Assembly: GCA_015350385.1 (NCBI GenBank) | Contig: WNKI01000001.1 | Coordinates: 2,110,015-2,174,014 of the forward strand | Direction: 5' to 3' | Length of the DNA: 64,000 bases | DNA from: Aculops lycopersici | Taxonomy: Eukaryota > Arthropoda > Arachnida > Trombidiformes > Eriophyidae | Part shown: one piece after another, positions 1-10,746 of the stretch | How positions within the stretch are numbered: the stretch's first letter is position 1 | How the letters are laid out: every line of letters starts with the position of its first letter | The notes under the pieces: model-generated | Seen by the model: the letters and a program-made list of their open reading frames with translations, nothing else | Told to the model about the DNA's origin: nothing | Database searches by the model: none | Program-made: the position numbers and the translations under genes

Positions 1-138
1 TAGTCGCAAGAGCAGATCTCTTGTGTCGCCGTATGTTGCTCTCATGTTGTTGACTCTAAGTAAACTTGACTCGCGAAAGATTGTGGACACGAAAGTAGCA
101 ACTATAAGCTTGTCGCCACGCAGCGGCTCGTAAGGGCA

Positions 139-155
139 ACAACAACAGCAACAGC

Positions 156-195
<40 letters not shown>

Positions 196-237
196 GCAAC
201 AACAGCAACAACAGCAACAGCAACAGCAACAACAAAG
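139..237. repeat. (CAA/CAG)n triplet tract
   Basis: A run of CAA units interspersed with CAG. In other frames it reads as long polyleucine or polyglutamine, but no flanking sequence suggests a protein, so I treat it as a simple repeat, possibly in a 5' UTR. Confidence 0.9.
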
Positions 238-2744
238 CCACTCGGTCAGCTAGACAAAACTTGAATCGTCGAGACAGAACTCGAGTTTAGTGAAATCTAC
301 ACACACTATCGGCTACCACTATGCGGCCGGAAGCTGAACCCTGGAAGCGTAAGTTGAGTAACCAGCAGCAGCAGTGGCACGTAACGTAATCGTGAACTTA
401 AATAGAGGAAAGATAAATGGTTAAGTGACACAATCACACGCTTGGCATTGTTGTGTGTCGCGCTATCGCTATGGCTTATGGCTTACAACAATCATTTGGC
501 AAAAGTACCGGAGCAGAGAGGAATAATGTGGAAGGAAAAAATTTGTTCATTTCGAAATAATGTTGTCGCTCTACATTATTGTTGCCGCCACAACCTCCGA
601 CACCAACACCAACACTAACTTAGAATTCTTTTTCCATCTGTTTGTTTACTGCGCTATATCCAGCTCTATTGTTGGCTGTGTAATTCGAGCCACTGAAGAT
701 GAGACCCAGAAAGTAAGAGAGATAGAGGGAGAGAGAGAGAGAAAGAGATACAAAAAGAGGCAGCCAGATTTCCATCAAATGTTTTGTAGCACGTGAGCGC
801 ACGCGACACTTTGATCATTTGTTTGCTTTGCACTGATTTTGGCGCTTCCAGTTGCGTAACCACAACCACCACCACAACCTCCACCGCTTCGACTTCCACT
901 TCGACTTCGACTGCAACCGCAATCACCTCGGCGCCGCCAGTTCAACACAACAACAAACAGGAAGTTCTAAAGATCACTTTGTTCCTCTCCTTCCAGCACA
1001 CAACTTGACTACGAAACTTTGGGCACAAGAGATGAGAAGAGTCCATTGTCATGTGGCGGCGCGCAAGAGGCAAGTGGCAGTGGCGCCTATGAGAATTCTT
1101 TGTCGTTGATAGTGGTGGTGGTGGTGGTGCTCTTTGATCTATCGCTAGATATCACGAAATCTTTGCCTTCGCTTTACGCCAAGAGGAAGGGCGACCGCAA
1201 CAACGATGATATGATTTAGTGGCCCAAACAATCGCATGAGTGGCGGCAATTGTATGGTGTCCTTGTTGTCATGCTTTGTTTGGTATTATTGTGCAAAAGA
1301 AAATATTTAAAGAGGTTATCTAACGGGAAAAAATCATTAGCATCCAGGTGGTTGTTGTGGGCTCCCTGCTCGCTGCTCGATCGCTAGGTTCGGTTTGCGC
1401 TCAGACAACACAGCGTTTCTTCTTGCCAAGACCCTCGAGGCATTTTAAGTTGACTTTTGAGTGTCTCAAGCTCAAAAATGTTGTACTTTTTTTAAACTTA
1501 AATTACACTTAATGATGTCTGACTCTCTGAAGAATGATAGAATTCTACCTGTCGATTGACTTCCTCAACGAAGCTACAGTCATCAATCATTTCGCTTCCT
1601 TCAGCTCGGTGCAGAGTGATTCCATCTCGAGGGTTTCCCTATCTATAGTTTGAAATTAGAGGCGTGGAACGAACTAAAAATAGAGATGCAATTGTAGATT
1701 AAGGCTACGAATCAGTCTACCTGGAATAAAATGAAGATACCACGGAAACGGGCGACATCTAGCGACTGGCGATTTGCTTGGCAGCATCTCTGAGCGTGCA
1801 ACTAGCCTGTCATCTAGCGGCCAGTTTAGGATATTCCATGTGTCAATTTATACACAAGCTACCAACACTATGCTTATTGTTGAGGAAATAACCTTGTATA
1901 GCTTGTCGTTGGGTCGAGCGAGAATTAGAAATAGGGGCGGCGTTTTTATTCAAGCCGGAAGTTACAGCTAAAACTTCAACACTAGCGATGAGCTGAAAAC
2001 TCACTGCGCCTAATCCATGAGAAGTAACTTGGAAAGAGGAAACTTTCATCCTCAACTCTTCACTCTGATGATGGCAAACAACCTGCAGGTTCCTAGGTCC
2101 TCCCAAAAAAGCTCGTGTTGTTTGTCAAGACTCATGTTGGCGCGAAAATCCCATAGCCGAAGAAGCGTGGGAGTTTTACAGTTTAGTTTGAAAAAAGGTC
2201 CGCCTGCACATGTGGGCGCCGTCAACCTCGTACCACGTTCCAATTTCCGGTTCACTTTGCGACAGGTGAGTTTGCAAGGTGAGTCAGCTAGACCAGTGCG
2301 TCAAGTTAGCCAGAAAAAGTTCGATAATTGGCTGGTGAAATCTGACAAGCGAGCAGACACACGCACAAACGCAGCGCCATTGACGAAGCGTTACCTTCGC
2401 GGCCAGCACGTTGGAATTACTTGACGCACGGGAACACAGACGAACATACAGCTGAACTTGCACACAACAACACACTTGCGAGCGTCAGCCTGAATTGTGT
2501 GTACTCTCTTTGCTTTACACGAACGGACAGCTCACAAGGGGAATTGGACAAGGGATTAGGGAAGATGAACACATTGAGAAGTGCGGCAACGGAGAGCAGC
2601 TAAGGCTGTAGCACCAGTGGTGGCAACAACAACGAGTAAAGTGTGTACTTTTTCAGCTTCACTTCTCTCCCTCAAATTCTATTGCTTCTAGTCTAACAAC
2701 AACAACGTCGACAAAACTCTCGCTCGCTTTACCTTCGCTCCCCA

Positions 2745-2775
<31 letters not shown>

Positions 2776-2780
2776 TGTTG
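2745..2780. repeat. (GTC/GTT)n triplet tract
   Basis: About a dozen consecutive GTC units changing to GTT, in non-coding DNA. Confidence 0.9.
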
Positions 2781-4288
2781 GTCCGTTCGGAAGATGAAAT
2801 TCTCTTAAATGCATAGCCATTTTCTATCTCACCAAAAACTTGAATCCATAATCTAAATGCAGAATCTATCTAGCTTATGATTATGCTCATGTCACCCTCC
2901 TATTTCTCATTATCCTCATTGTAATTGAATCTACCAGAAGCAGCTACATTAATTGAGCAAACTTGCAATTCTCTCGAATGTTAGATTATTACATCATATA
3001 ATTGGCAGCGACAAACAGCCATAACAATTCTAGCGAACTCATTATTATTGAAACTCAACATTCGACAGTTAGCTAACATTAGATTTGCCTCTAGTTTTGT
3101 ACATCGAACTAGAGTAATTATACTTGAAGTGTTCTTATTACAACCTAAACGTCGCTTTCAGCTAGATTATCCATTTGTGTAGATTTGCAATTTGAAGTAT
3201 ATTTCCATATATATTGTTGACACTTCGCAAAAGAATCTACCGTTTGTTCTGTTCATTGCAATCAACTTACAAACTTAAAACTACTGACAGTGGGAGAGAA
3301 TACTTCCAATTAAATATAAAGATTCCAGTAGATTGTGTGATATTGACGAGGCTTCATCAGCAGAGATGTTTCATTGAAAAAATTTATCAATATCAATTAC
3401 TCAGACAGACACTCAGCATATTTATTAAGCAGAAACTCGCATCACATCCATATTTATACAAATAGATATTGAGCAATTTTAAGATAATAACAGCAAACTA
3501 AAACTCCTCATCATTACAAAACAACACATTTATCTTTATCACCCTAAACTAAACTCGAATACAATCACCACCACATTCGCCTCACCATCACAACCACACC
3601 AATTTACACGAGCAAAATATTTACTCTCTACTGATAGTCAATGAGATTTATTCATTGAAAACCAATAACATCCTCAGTCAATCAATCAGTCATAGCCTTA
3701 TGCCATCCAATCAACTCGGCACATTCAAACTGCATTGATCTAAGCATTCTTTGGCAACTACACCAACAAAAATAACAACAACAAACACCACCCCACGACG
3801 ACGTCGCTTGCAATCATTATCATCTATCCCATCATCAACATCTATCTGTAGCAGACCATCGCTCAGTTCAGGCAAGAGCAGCGAGCTTTGCGATAGCGAC
3901 TTCGGAAACTGCAGAATCTGAAACCCTAGCAAGGGCAAGATCAGCATCAACGGCAGAAGCAACAATAGAAATAATAACAAGAACAAAACAAATTTTTTCG
4001 CCCGAAGAGACAAATGGTAGTAGCTATCAAAAAATAGTGAACAAAACACACACACAGATATACAATAGAGCAATTGACAAGCTAGCTAGTGACACTACTG
4101 CTAAAACAACAACGACTGCTGCTACTTAGATACCATCATCACCCATCACTACAACCATCACCATCATCGTCGTAAGCCAACAGTCAACTCTAACTCTCGG
4201 CTAGCTCCCGAGGTGGCCGAAGAGAGATTCGTGCACTCTCTCAATCCCCCTTTTTTATAAGAGAAGAAGTGTGACCTGGTGGTAGTGA

Positions 4289-7200
4289 ATGGCCCACCGT
4301 TGTTGTTATTACAGATCGAGAGGTCCTACAATTCAAACTAAAATAATGGGATGGCTTTTCTCAAGAAGACGCCAGCAATTACTGGGACGGATAATCCACA
4401 TTGGCCGAAATTGCCAATGTGGAACCGGTGGCTACGATGTAAAATACCCTCCTAATATTATAAGGAATCAAAAGTACAATATTATATCTTTCTTACCAAT
4501 TGTATTATTTAATCAATTCAAATTTTTCCTAAACCTATACACACTGATAATGGCTTTGTCACAATTTATACCAGAACTATTAATAGGATACTTCTATACA
4601 TATTGGGCTCCACTAGGCTTTGTATTATTGGTCTCAGTTGTTCGTGAAGCTGTAGATGATTTCCTTAGGTTTAAACGTGACAAAGCTGTAAATTCCCAAT
4701 TATATCAAAAATTAACACCAAATGGGCCGCTGGTTATTCCAAGTTCCAAGATCAAGGTCTCAGATTTGATTATGGTTGAAAAGGATCAACGAGTTCCGGC
4801 CGATATGATACTACTCAAAACAACTGAGAAGAATGGATCTTGTTTCGTGAGAACCGATCAGTTGGATGGTGAAACTGATTGGAAATTACGTGTTGCCATA
4901 CCGACCACTCAACAAGTTGAATCAAATGATGAATTCTTTGATATTGAAGCCACAATATCAGCTGAAGCACCAGGCAAGGATATTCATAGTTTTAGAGGCA
5001 AGTTCATAACTTATAAGGATAACTCAGAGTTACCTTTGGCTATAGAGAATACGCTATGGGCCAACACTGTTGTGGCATCTGGTCAGGCAGTTGGCGTGGT
5101 CATCTATACTGGAATTGAAACAAGAAGTGTCATGAACAATCTAGAGGCCAGAAGCAAAGTTGGATCTATAGACCTGGAGCTCAATTACATAACAAAACTA
5201 CTTTTTGCTGCTGTAGTAGTGCTAGCCTTCGCTATGGTATTCCTTCAAGACTTCCATGGCGTTTGGTATAGATATTGGTTTAGATTTGTACTATTGTTCT
5301 CGTACATTATACCCATCAGTCTGAGGGTAAACTTGGAAATGAGTCGAGTTGTTTATTCTTATATGATACAAAAGGATAAAGATTTACCCGGCGTGGTGGT
5401 TAGAACTACAACGATACACGAAGATCTTGGTAGGATAGCATATATATTAACAGATAAAACTGGAACCCTCACAAGGAACGAGATGGTGTTTAGGAAGATT
5501 CATTTTGGTAAGGTGTCATATACGCCAGAATATTTCAACGAAGTTGCGGCCATATTGCAAACAGCCTTCGCGCCACCATCCAGTAGTCAATCAGCTCAAC
5601 AACAAGCCGGACCTAGTGGTCACAAGAGAGATGGAAGTACGGCCAGTGTTGGTAGCTTTATTGAACGTCGCTTTCAGCCAAGGCACCTGAGGATCGACTC
5701 GTATGAGATTGATCGTGATACAGTGTATAGGTTACAATCGGGAGTTTTGGCTTTGGCTTTGTGTCATAATGTCACTCCCTCTTACGAGAACGAGTTTGAT
5801 CCGGCCGCAACAAGTAGTTCTCAGAATGTTGGAACCGGCGATCTACTTTCGGATTCTGATGTTTCCATACCTATGCAACCACGAGCAGTCTCGTACCAAG
5901 CCTCTAGTCCAGATGAAGTGGCTTTAGTACAATGGACCGAACGAGTTGGCTTGGCTCTAGTCGATCGTGATATCAATCAAATCAAGTTGCGCAATCCACA
6001 TGGCCAGATTATGAAGTATGATATTTTGCAAATATTCCCGTTCTCATCCGAGACCAAGCGTATGGGAATCATAGTGAGAGATTGCCAAACGAACGAGATC
6101 TTGTTCCTCCTCAAAGGTGCTGATGTTGTTGTAGCTCAATTAATCCAATACAGTGATTGGCTACAGGAACAGTGTGATAATATGGCAAGATCTGGGCTGA
6201 GAACACTTGTTGTTGCCCGAAAGATATTAACCCATGAGCAGTATACAGATTTCGAGATTCGTTTTAAGCAAGCCAAATTGAATATGACCAATAGACAGCA
6301 GCGTGTCAATGAAGTTTTAGCTACACTCGAGAAGGATATGGAACTGTTATGTTTAACTGGAGTAGAGGACCGTCTACAAGAAGGAGTACCAACAACATTG
6401 AAGGGTCTCCAAGATGCTGGAATACGTATTTGGATGCTTACAGGCGATAAGATGGAGACTGCCATTAACGTTGCAAAGTCATCGCAACTTGTGAAGAAGA
6501 TGCAAGAGATCTATCAATTCAAGTCGGTTAGAAATAGAGTTGACGCTCACCTGGAACTAAACAACTTCCACCGAAAGAGCGATTGCCCGCTAATTATCGC
6601 TGGCGAGGATTTAGAAATATGCCTGAAGTACTATCCAACTGAGTTTATGGAGTTAGCTTGCCAATGCTCGGCAGTAGTTTGCTGTAGATGTTCACCAACA
6701 CAAAAGGCAGAAGTTGTCAAGCTTATACAAAATAGGTCTGGAAAGAGGACCTTAGCTATTGGTGATGGAGGTAATGATGTCTCGATGATTCAAACTGCCG
6801 ATGTTGGAGTTGGTATATCCGGCAAGGAAGGTCAACAAGCCTCGCTAGCAGCCGACTTTTCAATTACTCAATTCAGTCATATCTACCGATTGATTCTATT
6901 ACATGGACGCTATAGTTACAAGCGCTCGGCAACTCTAAGTCAATTTATTATCCATCGAGGCTTAATTATATCCACCATGCAAGCAATATTCTCTTCAGTA
7001 TTCAACTTTGCATCAGTTTCCCTCTATCCGGGATTCTTAATGATTGGCTACACAACGGTCTATACAATGTTTCCAGTGTTCTCAATTGTACTGGACAAGG
7101 ACGTCTCACCAAAACTGGTCATGACCTATCCGGAGTTGTACAAATTAATGAAGGGTCGCTCGTTATCAATGAAGACATTCTTTATTTGGGTATTGATTAG

Positions 7201-7552
7201 CATTTACCAAGGAGCGGTAATCATGTATGGAGCCATGTTACTGTTCAACGACGAGTTTATTCATGTAGTTGCCATCACATATACAACACTCATTATTACC
7301 GAGTTGCTCATGTTGGCCCTAAATGTTAGATCATGGCATTGGATGATGGTTGTCGCCGAGGTGATTAGTTTATCATTCTATCTATTCACATTGATATTGT
7401 TTCCACAATCATTTGATGCACAATTCATTCAGACTAGAGATTTCCTCTGGAAGGTAACCCTATTAACAGTGATCAGTTGTCTGCCATTGTATATCCTGAA
7501 GTTCTTACACCGGAAGATCGCGCCCTCATCTCATTACAAGCTGACGGGTTGA
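4289..7552 (+). CDS. ATP9A/B: ATP9A/ATP9B-type P4-ATPase (putative phospholipid flippase)
   Basis: A single-exon frame of 1087 residues; human ATP9A is 1047. It aligns along its whole length with the class 2 P4-ATPases ATP9A/ATP9B/Neo1, which act in Golgi/endosomal membranes and, unlike most P4-ATPases, do not need a CDC50 subunit. Visible motifs are the actuator loop DGET (in RTDQLDGETDWKLR), the PISL membrane motif, the phosphorylated aspartate D389 in DKTGTLT, MLTGDK, and GDGGNDVSMIQ near residues 825-835. About ten C-terminal and N-terminal hydrophobic segments are present. A Ser/Gln-rich insert occupies roughly residues 425-470 of the nucleotide-binding domain. An in-frame TGA lies immediately before the first ATG; a second ATG at 4346 (MGWLF) could also serve. 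No introns are seen, unlike most animal orthologues. Confidence 0.96.
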   Translation: MAHRCCYYRSRGPTIQTKIMGWLFSRRRQQLLGRIIHIGRNCQCGTGGYDVKYPPNIIRNQKYNIISFLPIVLFNQFKFFLNLYTLIMALSQFIPELLIGYFYTYWAPLGFVLLVSVVREAVDDFLRFKRDKAVNSQLYQKLTPNGPLVIPSSKIKVSDLIMVEKDQRVPADMILLKTTEKNGSCFVRTDQLDGETDWKLRVAIPTTQQVESNDEFFDIEATISAEAPGKDIHSFRGKFITYKDNSELPLAIENTLWANTVVASGQAVGVVIYTGIETRSVMNNLEARSKVGSIDLELNYITKLLFAAVVVLAFAMVFLQDFHGVWYRYWFRFVLLFSYIIPISLRVNLEMSRVVYSYMIQKDKDLPGVVVRTTTIHEDLGRIAYILTDKTGTLTRNEMVFRKIHFGKVSYTPEYFNEVAAILQTAFAPPSSSQSAQQQAGPSGHKRDGSTASVGSFIERRFQPRHLRIDSYEIDRDTVYRLQSGVLALALCHNVTPSYENEFDPAATSSSQNVGTGDLLSDSDVSIPMQPRAVSYQASSPDEVALVQWTERVGLALVDRDINQIKLRNPHGQIMKYDILQIFPFSSETKRMGIIVRDCQTNEILFLLKGADVVVAQLIQYSDWLQEQCDNMARSGLRTLVVARKILTHEQYTDFEIRFKQAKLNMTNRQQRVNEVLATLEKDMELLCLTGVEDRLQEGVPTTLKGLQDAGIRIWMLTGDKMETAINVAKSSQLVKKMQEIYQFKSVRNRVDAHLELNNFHRKSDCPLIIAGEDLEICLKYYPTEFMELACQCSAVVCCRCSPTQKAEVVKLIQNRSGKRTLAIGDGGNDVSMIQTADVGVGISGKEGQQASLAADFSITQFSHIYRLILLHGRYSYKRSATLSQFIIHRGLIISTMQAIFSSVFNFASVSLYPGFLMIGYTTVYTMFPVFSIVLDKDVSPKLVMTYPELYKLMKGRSLSMKTFFIWVLISIYQGAVIMYGAMLLFNDEFIHVVAITYTTLIITELLMLALNVRSWHWMMVVAEVISLSFYLFTLILFPQSFDAQFIQTRDFLWKVTLLTVISCLPLYILKFLHRKIAPSSHYKLTG

Positions 7553-7658
7553 TGAAAAAGCGCATGAGTCTCTCTTTCACGCTATCCTAGCCGGGTGTCA
7601 CAGCACCACCACTTATTATAGATTTTAACCAAATAGACAGAAAAGTTTCTCGCTATGT

Positions 7659-7664
7659 AATAAA
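7659..7664 (+). terminator. Poly(A) signal AATAAA for ATP9
   Basis: An AATAAA hexamer about 107 nt after the ATP9 stop codon, in the short gap before the convergent gene at 7750-8037. Confidence 0.7.
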
Positions 7665-7749
7665 GGTTATATATTATCGAAATGTAATTGCCTGAGACTT
7701 GATATATTTGTGAACATAGAGTCTAACTTTATCCTTGCTACGCTGGAAC

Positions 7750-8037
7750 TTAAGGCTCTAAAATTTCCCAATCTTCAGAGGAGCTAGATTTGCCCTCCGA
7801 ATTTGCATTACTATTGTTCCTCGACTGAAGCTCTGCTTCCTGTTTCTTCTTCAGGTAGTCCTCATAATTCTTATTGAATTCGGTGAAATCAACATAAGCT
7901 TTTATCTTATCATCTTGCTTCGGTACTCCAGCAGTCATATTGTTGGCTGTTGTATGAGACGAACTATCATTGGACCGAACTGTTGCGTCAGCGACTTGCA
8001 TAGGCACATTATTGTCATTGCCATTCGTTGGATCCAT
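7750..8037 (-). CDS. Small hydrophilic protein, 95 aa, with a W-x-x-L C-terminus
   Basis: I do not recognise a family. The frame starts at an ATG and is convergent with ATP9 and divergent from the 8425 gene, filling an otherwise empty gap, which supports a real gene. The N-terminal 45 residues are polar and low complexity (Asn/Ser/Thr). A central charged helix-like block, YVDFTEFNKNYEDYLKKKQE, is the part most likely to be conserved. The C-terminus is a serine run followed by EDWEILEP, which looks like an ATG8/LC3-interacting motif (acidic or serine residues before W-x-x-L). There is no signal peptide or membrane segment, so it is probably cytosolic or nuclear. Function unknown. Confidence 0.6.
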   Translation of the reverse strand: MDPTNGNDNNVPMQVADATVRSNDSSSHTTANNMTAGVPKQDDKIKAYVDFTEFNKNYEDYLKKKQEAELQSRNNSNANSEGKSSSSEDWEILEP

Positions 8038-8424
8038 TCCTATTGCTTGAGGCTTTAATGATTGTGTCAGCCGACCTGCTCTATCGAAGTGAGATTATTG
8101 TTAATAGGTTCGTCGCACCATTTTGAATGTTTGCCAAACTAATAGTTTTGGAACAAGTTGCACCAAACTTGTTGGAGATCATTGGAATTCGACAACATAA
8201 CAAAACATGATAAAAATCGGGTGAGCGAGTGATGGTTTAAAGATCGCTCATGCAACGAACAAATGCAAAAATTTACTGTTTTTCCTTCGCGCCATTGAAA
8301 ATCCCGTTGGTCGTGTTCATATCTATGCCCAACTTTAGATTTTATTCTACAAACCTTCTTGACCTCAGTACAACATCATTGCAACACTCCATCTGATTAT
8401 GGCATCTCATCCACTCTATTAGTG
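8038..8424. promoter_or_regulatory. Divergent promoter gap
   Basis: 387 bases lie between the divergent 95-aa and 107-aa genes. The gap holds a GAACAAATGCAAAAATT element (about 8257-8273) that recurs in the ARS2/COX10 and DDX41 promoter gaps, and an E2F-like TTCGCGCC shortly downstream (about 8287-8294). No TATA box is obvious. Functional assignment is inferred from position only. Confidence 0.4.
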
Positions 8425-8748
8425 ATGAATCGACAAACAGACATAAATCCCGAGCAGCATCTCCAGGAAATACTAGTCAACTTGACAAACGAGCATACTC
8501 ATCTTAAGGCTACAATTGATCATCTAGAAAAGGAAATTGTGAAACGAGAGCTTAAGGTTAAGAAATTGTTAGCCGATAAACAAGTAGGGAAATTGAAGAT
8601 CCCAAGATCAAATAGCGAGGACTTCAATCAACTACCTGTCGGCCAGACAGGACAAGTATTCAGCTCTGAATTTAGCAAGCAAGCTGCCAAATGGACCAAT
8701 GTTATTTCGAAAAACGCTGAAGAGATATCTGCATTGAGCAAACTCTGA
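8425..8748 (+). CDS. Small coiled-coil protein, 107 aa
   Basis: The family is not recognised. The frame is open further upstream, but the first ATG is at 8425 (MNRQTD); earlier starts would need TTG. Residues about 10-50 form a heptad-like, Leu/Ile-rich charged helix (for example HLKATIDHLEKEIVKRELKV), consistent with a coiled coil. A polar linker (PRSNSEDFNQLPVGQTG) and a second short helix ending ISALSKL follow. Size and architecture resemble small subunits of multiprotein complexes (BLOC-1, Mediator or kinetochore type), but no diagnostic motif was seen. It is head to head with the 95-aa gene and 393 nt upstream of the apyrase gene. Confidence 0.55.
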   Translation: MNRQTDINPEQHLQEILVNLTNEHTHLKATIDHLEKEIVKRELKVKKLLADKQVGKLKIPRSNSEDFNQLPVGQTGQVFSSEFSKQAAKWTNVISKNAEEISALSKL

Positions 8749-9141
8749 TCAATTATCTCATCCAAATAGATATATCGACAGAAACCAACAAATTTTAGCT
8801 TGCTAGGAATAAGCTCAAACCATCATCGAAGTGCGTCAATGATAGGACACACTTATCGTAATATCTTGAATCTAATGCTACAGTAGCAACCAGAAGCAAC
8901 GACAACAATTGAATACAATACAAATGTATCTCAAGTAGAAAAGTATATTTATTTATCTATTCCAAGTTATCTAAGTGTGACAAGCTCACATGTGTGCAAT
9001 AAGTGGCAAATGATCAAAGTTCATTAGGGCAAGATAATTTGGTATGCATAATTTCCACAATCCATGGCCTTCCAATTTTCGCATCAAACACTATATTGAT
9101 AATCATAACATAGGAATTCATATAGCATAGTATCAATAATA
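8749..9141. other. Intergenic, AT-rich
   Basis: 3' end of the coiled-coil gene plus the 5' flank of the apyrase gene. No reading frame or clear motif was seen apart from AT-rich stretches around 8945-8960. Confidence 0.5.
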
Positions 9142-10746
9142 ATGGTCATTAAATACACCAAGCTCATCAGCGAAGACAGTGTTTATCACAAGTATTCAAG
9201 ATGGGCGAAGAGCAAACTCCCGATGGCCTTTCTGAGGCAACAAAAGGCTTTGGTTGCTCTCGTGATTGCATCTGGACTGATGTTTGTACTTACCACTTTG
9301 CTCACTCCAAAAATTGACCTGGAACTGCCAATATACACACCAGACCTCAACTATGGCGTGATTGTCGATTGTGGGAGCTCTGGATCTCGAGCGCACATAT
9401 TCAAGTGGAAGAATGGACATAAGGATATCGAATTAGTGAGAGATAGGACGGGCGGTAAGCCACTTAACTTACACATAGAACCCGGCCTATCATCGCTGAA
9501 AGATGACCCAAGCAAAGTTATTCAATACATGGAACCAATAATGAATTTTATCAGCCGAGTCATTCCTCCCGAAAGACATCTCGATACCCCGATATCTTTC
9601 CTGGCAACAGCTGGCCTTAGGTTGTTAGACAAAGCCACACAAAAGAAAATCCTGACAGCCATCACCAGAGATTTACGAGCCAAATTTACATTTCCAAAGA
9701 TCAAAAGTCAAGTCATAACTGGTCAGTATGAAGGAATATATTCATGGCTTAGTCTCAATCGACAAAGAGTATATAATAACTCTGAGCTTCTCAAGTCGTC
9801 AGGTATGATAGAGGTTGGCGGTGCCTCCACTCAAGTCACATTTGAGCTCGATCCAGAAGTTGAAAACTCCATCCTCAAGAACCTAAAGAGCACAGAGGAG
9901 ATTACAGCATTTAAGAATGAACAAACAACTATTAGGCTAGGCGCAAATAATTATGTCAAACTGTTTGCTGCCACATTCCTAGGTCTTGGCGTGAACAGCG
10001 CCCGTGAATCATCCATAGATTTACTTGTTCGAGATCATCTCAACGGTCTCGAGGAAATTAATTCAGTCCAAAGTCGCATTGATAAGTTAGAGTTACAACT
10101 CGACGATCCATGTCTAACTACTGGATCGAGTGAGATTGTTTTCCGGCCAAAAGAGCTCCTTATGAGCAAACATCAGGCTATAGGGATGTTTGTCCAGAGT
10201 CAAGTCAACTCATTCACAGTAAAACTTGTTGGAACAGGAAACTTCCACAAATGCCTCAACCTTCTAGATAGGGTATTACAAATTGTAAAAGACGAGAGAC
10301 TCAACTGCTCACCAAGTCTACAATCTTGCCCCATGACTCTTCTAGGGACTGATTTTGTACCCTTTGCCCACTACCCTTTCATGGGACTTAGTGAGATGTT
10401 CTTTACCACCAATGAGATGTTAGACTCCGCTGGTCCATTCAATAGAACAAGAATAATATCTGGCACTGAGAGGATATGCTCGACACCACACAGTAGACTA
10501 CGTGAAATGTACTTGAACGGAGGTGTCAGTCATCAAGATAGAGTTTTATACGAGTGTTTTAAGGCTTCTTGGATCATCAATCTGTTACATGAATCCGGAC
10601 TGAAGATGCCTGAGGACTACAGAAATTTGAAAACCCTCGATCAAATTGATGGACAGGAGATTGACTGGACGATAGGGGCTATCATAACTGAGGTTGCTTT
10701 GAAAGAAGAGAGGTCTACTCGAAGTTTACCCGACTCAATAGATTGA
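9142..10746 (+). CDS. ENTPD4: ENTPD4/7-like nucleoside diphosphatase (Golgi/lysosomal apyrase)
   Basis: A 534-residue single-exon frame of the GDA1/CD39 apyrase family. It hydrolyses nucleoside di- and triphosphates (UDP and others) in the lumen of the Golgi or lysosome, which supports glycosylation. A short cytosolic N-terminus and one hydrophobic signal anchor (about residues 36-56) are followed by the apyrase conserved regions: VDCGSSGSRAHIF (about 75), FLATAGLRLL, GQYEGIYSWLSLN and GMIEVGGASTQVTFE. The C-terminal block (FKASWIINLLHE ... IDWTIGAI) matches ENTPD4/7. Human ENTPD4 has 616 residues and a second C-terminal membrane segment; none is clear here, so topology may be single-pass. 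The ATG at 9142 gives a plausible type II protein. Confidence 0.92.
   Translation: MVIKYTKLISEDSVYHKYSRWAKSKLPMAFLRQQKALVALVIASGLMFVLTTLLTPKIDLELPIYTPDLNYGVIVDCGSSGSRAHIFKWKNGHKDIELVRDRTGGKPLNLHIEPGLSSLKDDPSKVIQYMEPIMNFISRVIPPERHLDTPISFLATAGLRLLDKATQKKILTAITRDLRAKFTFPKIKSQVITGQYEGIYSWLSLNRQRVYNNSELLKSSGMIEVGGASTQVTFELDPEVENSILKNLKSTEEITAFKNEQTTIRLGANNYVKLFAATFLGLGVNSARESSIDLLVRDHLNGLEEINSVQSRIDKLELQLDDPCLTTGSSEIVFRPKELLMSKHQAIGMFVQSQVNSFTVKLVGTGNFHKCLNLLDRVLQIVKDERLNCSPSLQSCPMTLLGTDFVPFAHYPFMGLSEMFFTTNEMLDSAGPFNRTRIISGTERICSTPHSRLREMYLNGGVSHQDRVLYECFKASWIINLLHESGLKMPEDYRNLKTLDQIDGQEIDWTIGAIITEVALKEERSTRSLPDSID

Larger units (their letters stand above)
1..4288. other. Non-coding, repeat-rich region upstream of ATP9
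   Basis: No reading frame here resembles a known protein. The stretch holds CAA/CAG-rich triplet tracts, GA and GTC simple repeats, and many short frames whose translations are low-complexity or random. A CACGTG E-box lies at about 791-796. A short ATG segment at 321-348 ends in a good splice donor (GTAAGT at 349) and could be an orphan first exon, but no partner exon was found. The last part (about 3480-4288) is rich in CAA, CAT and ATCACC runs and probably includes the ATP9 promoter and 5' UTR. A stop codon lies directly in frame before the ATP9 ATG. Confidence 0.6.

Noticed and set aside
139..237. CRISPR-like repeat array
   Set aside because: Units are bare triplets without unique spacers; this is a simple repeat in an animal genome.
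56..241. Polyleucine frame on the minus strand
   Set aside because: It is the antisense of a CAA/CAG repeat with no flanking protein-like sequence.
2017..2424. 135-codon frame in the first intergenic region
   Set aside because: Composition is random, there is no recognisable domain, and overlapping frames on the other strand are equally long.
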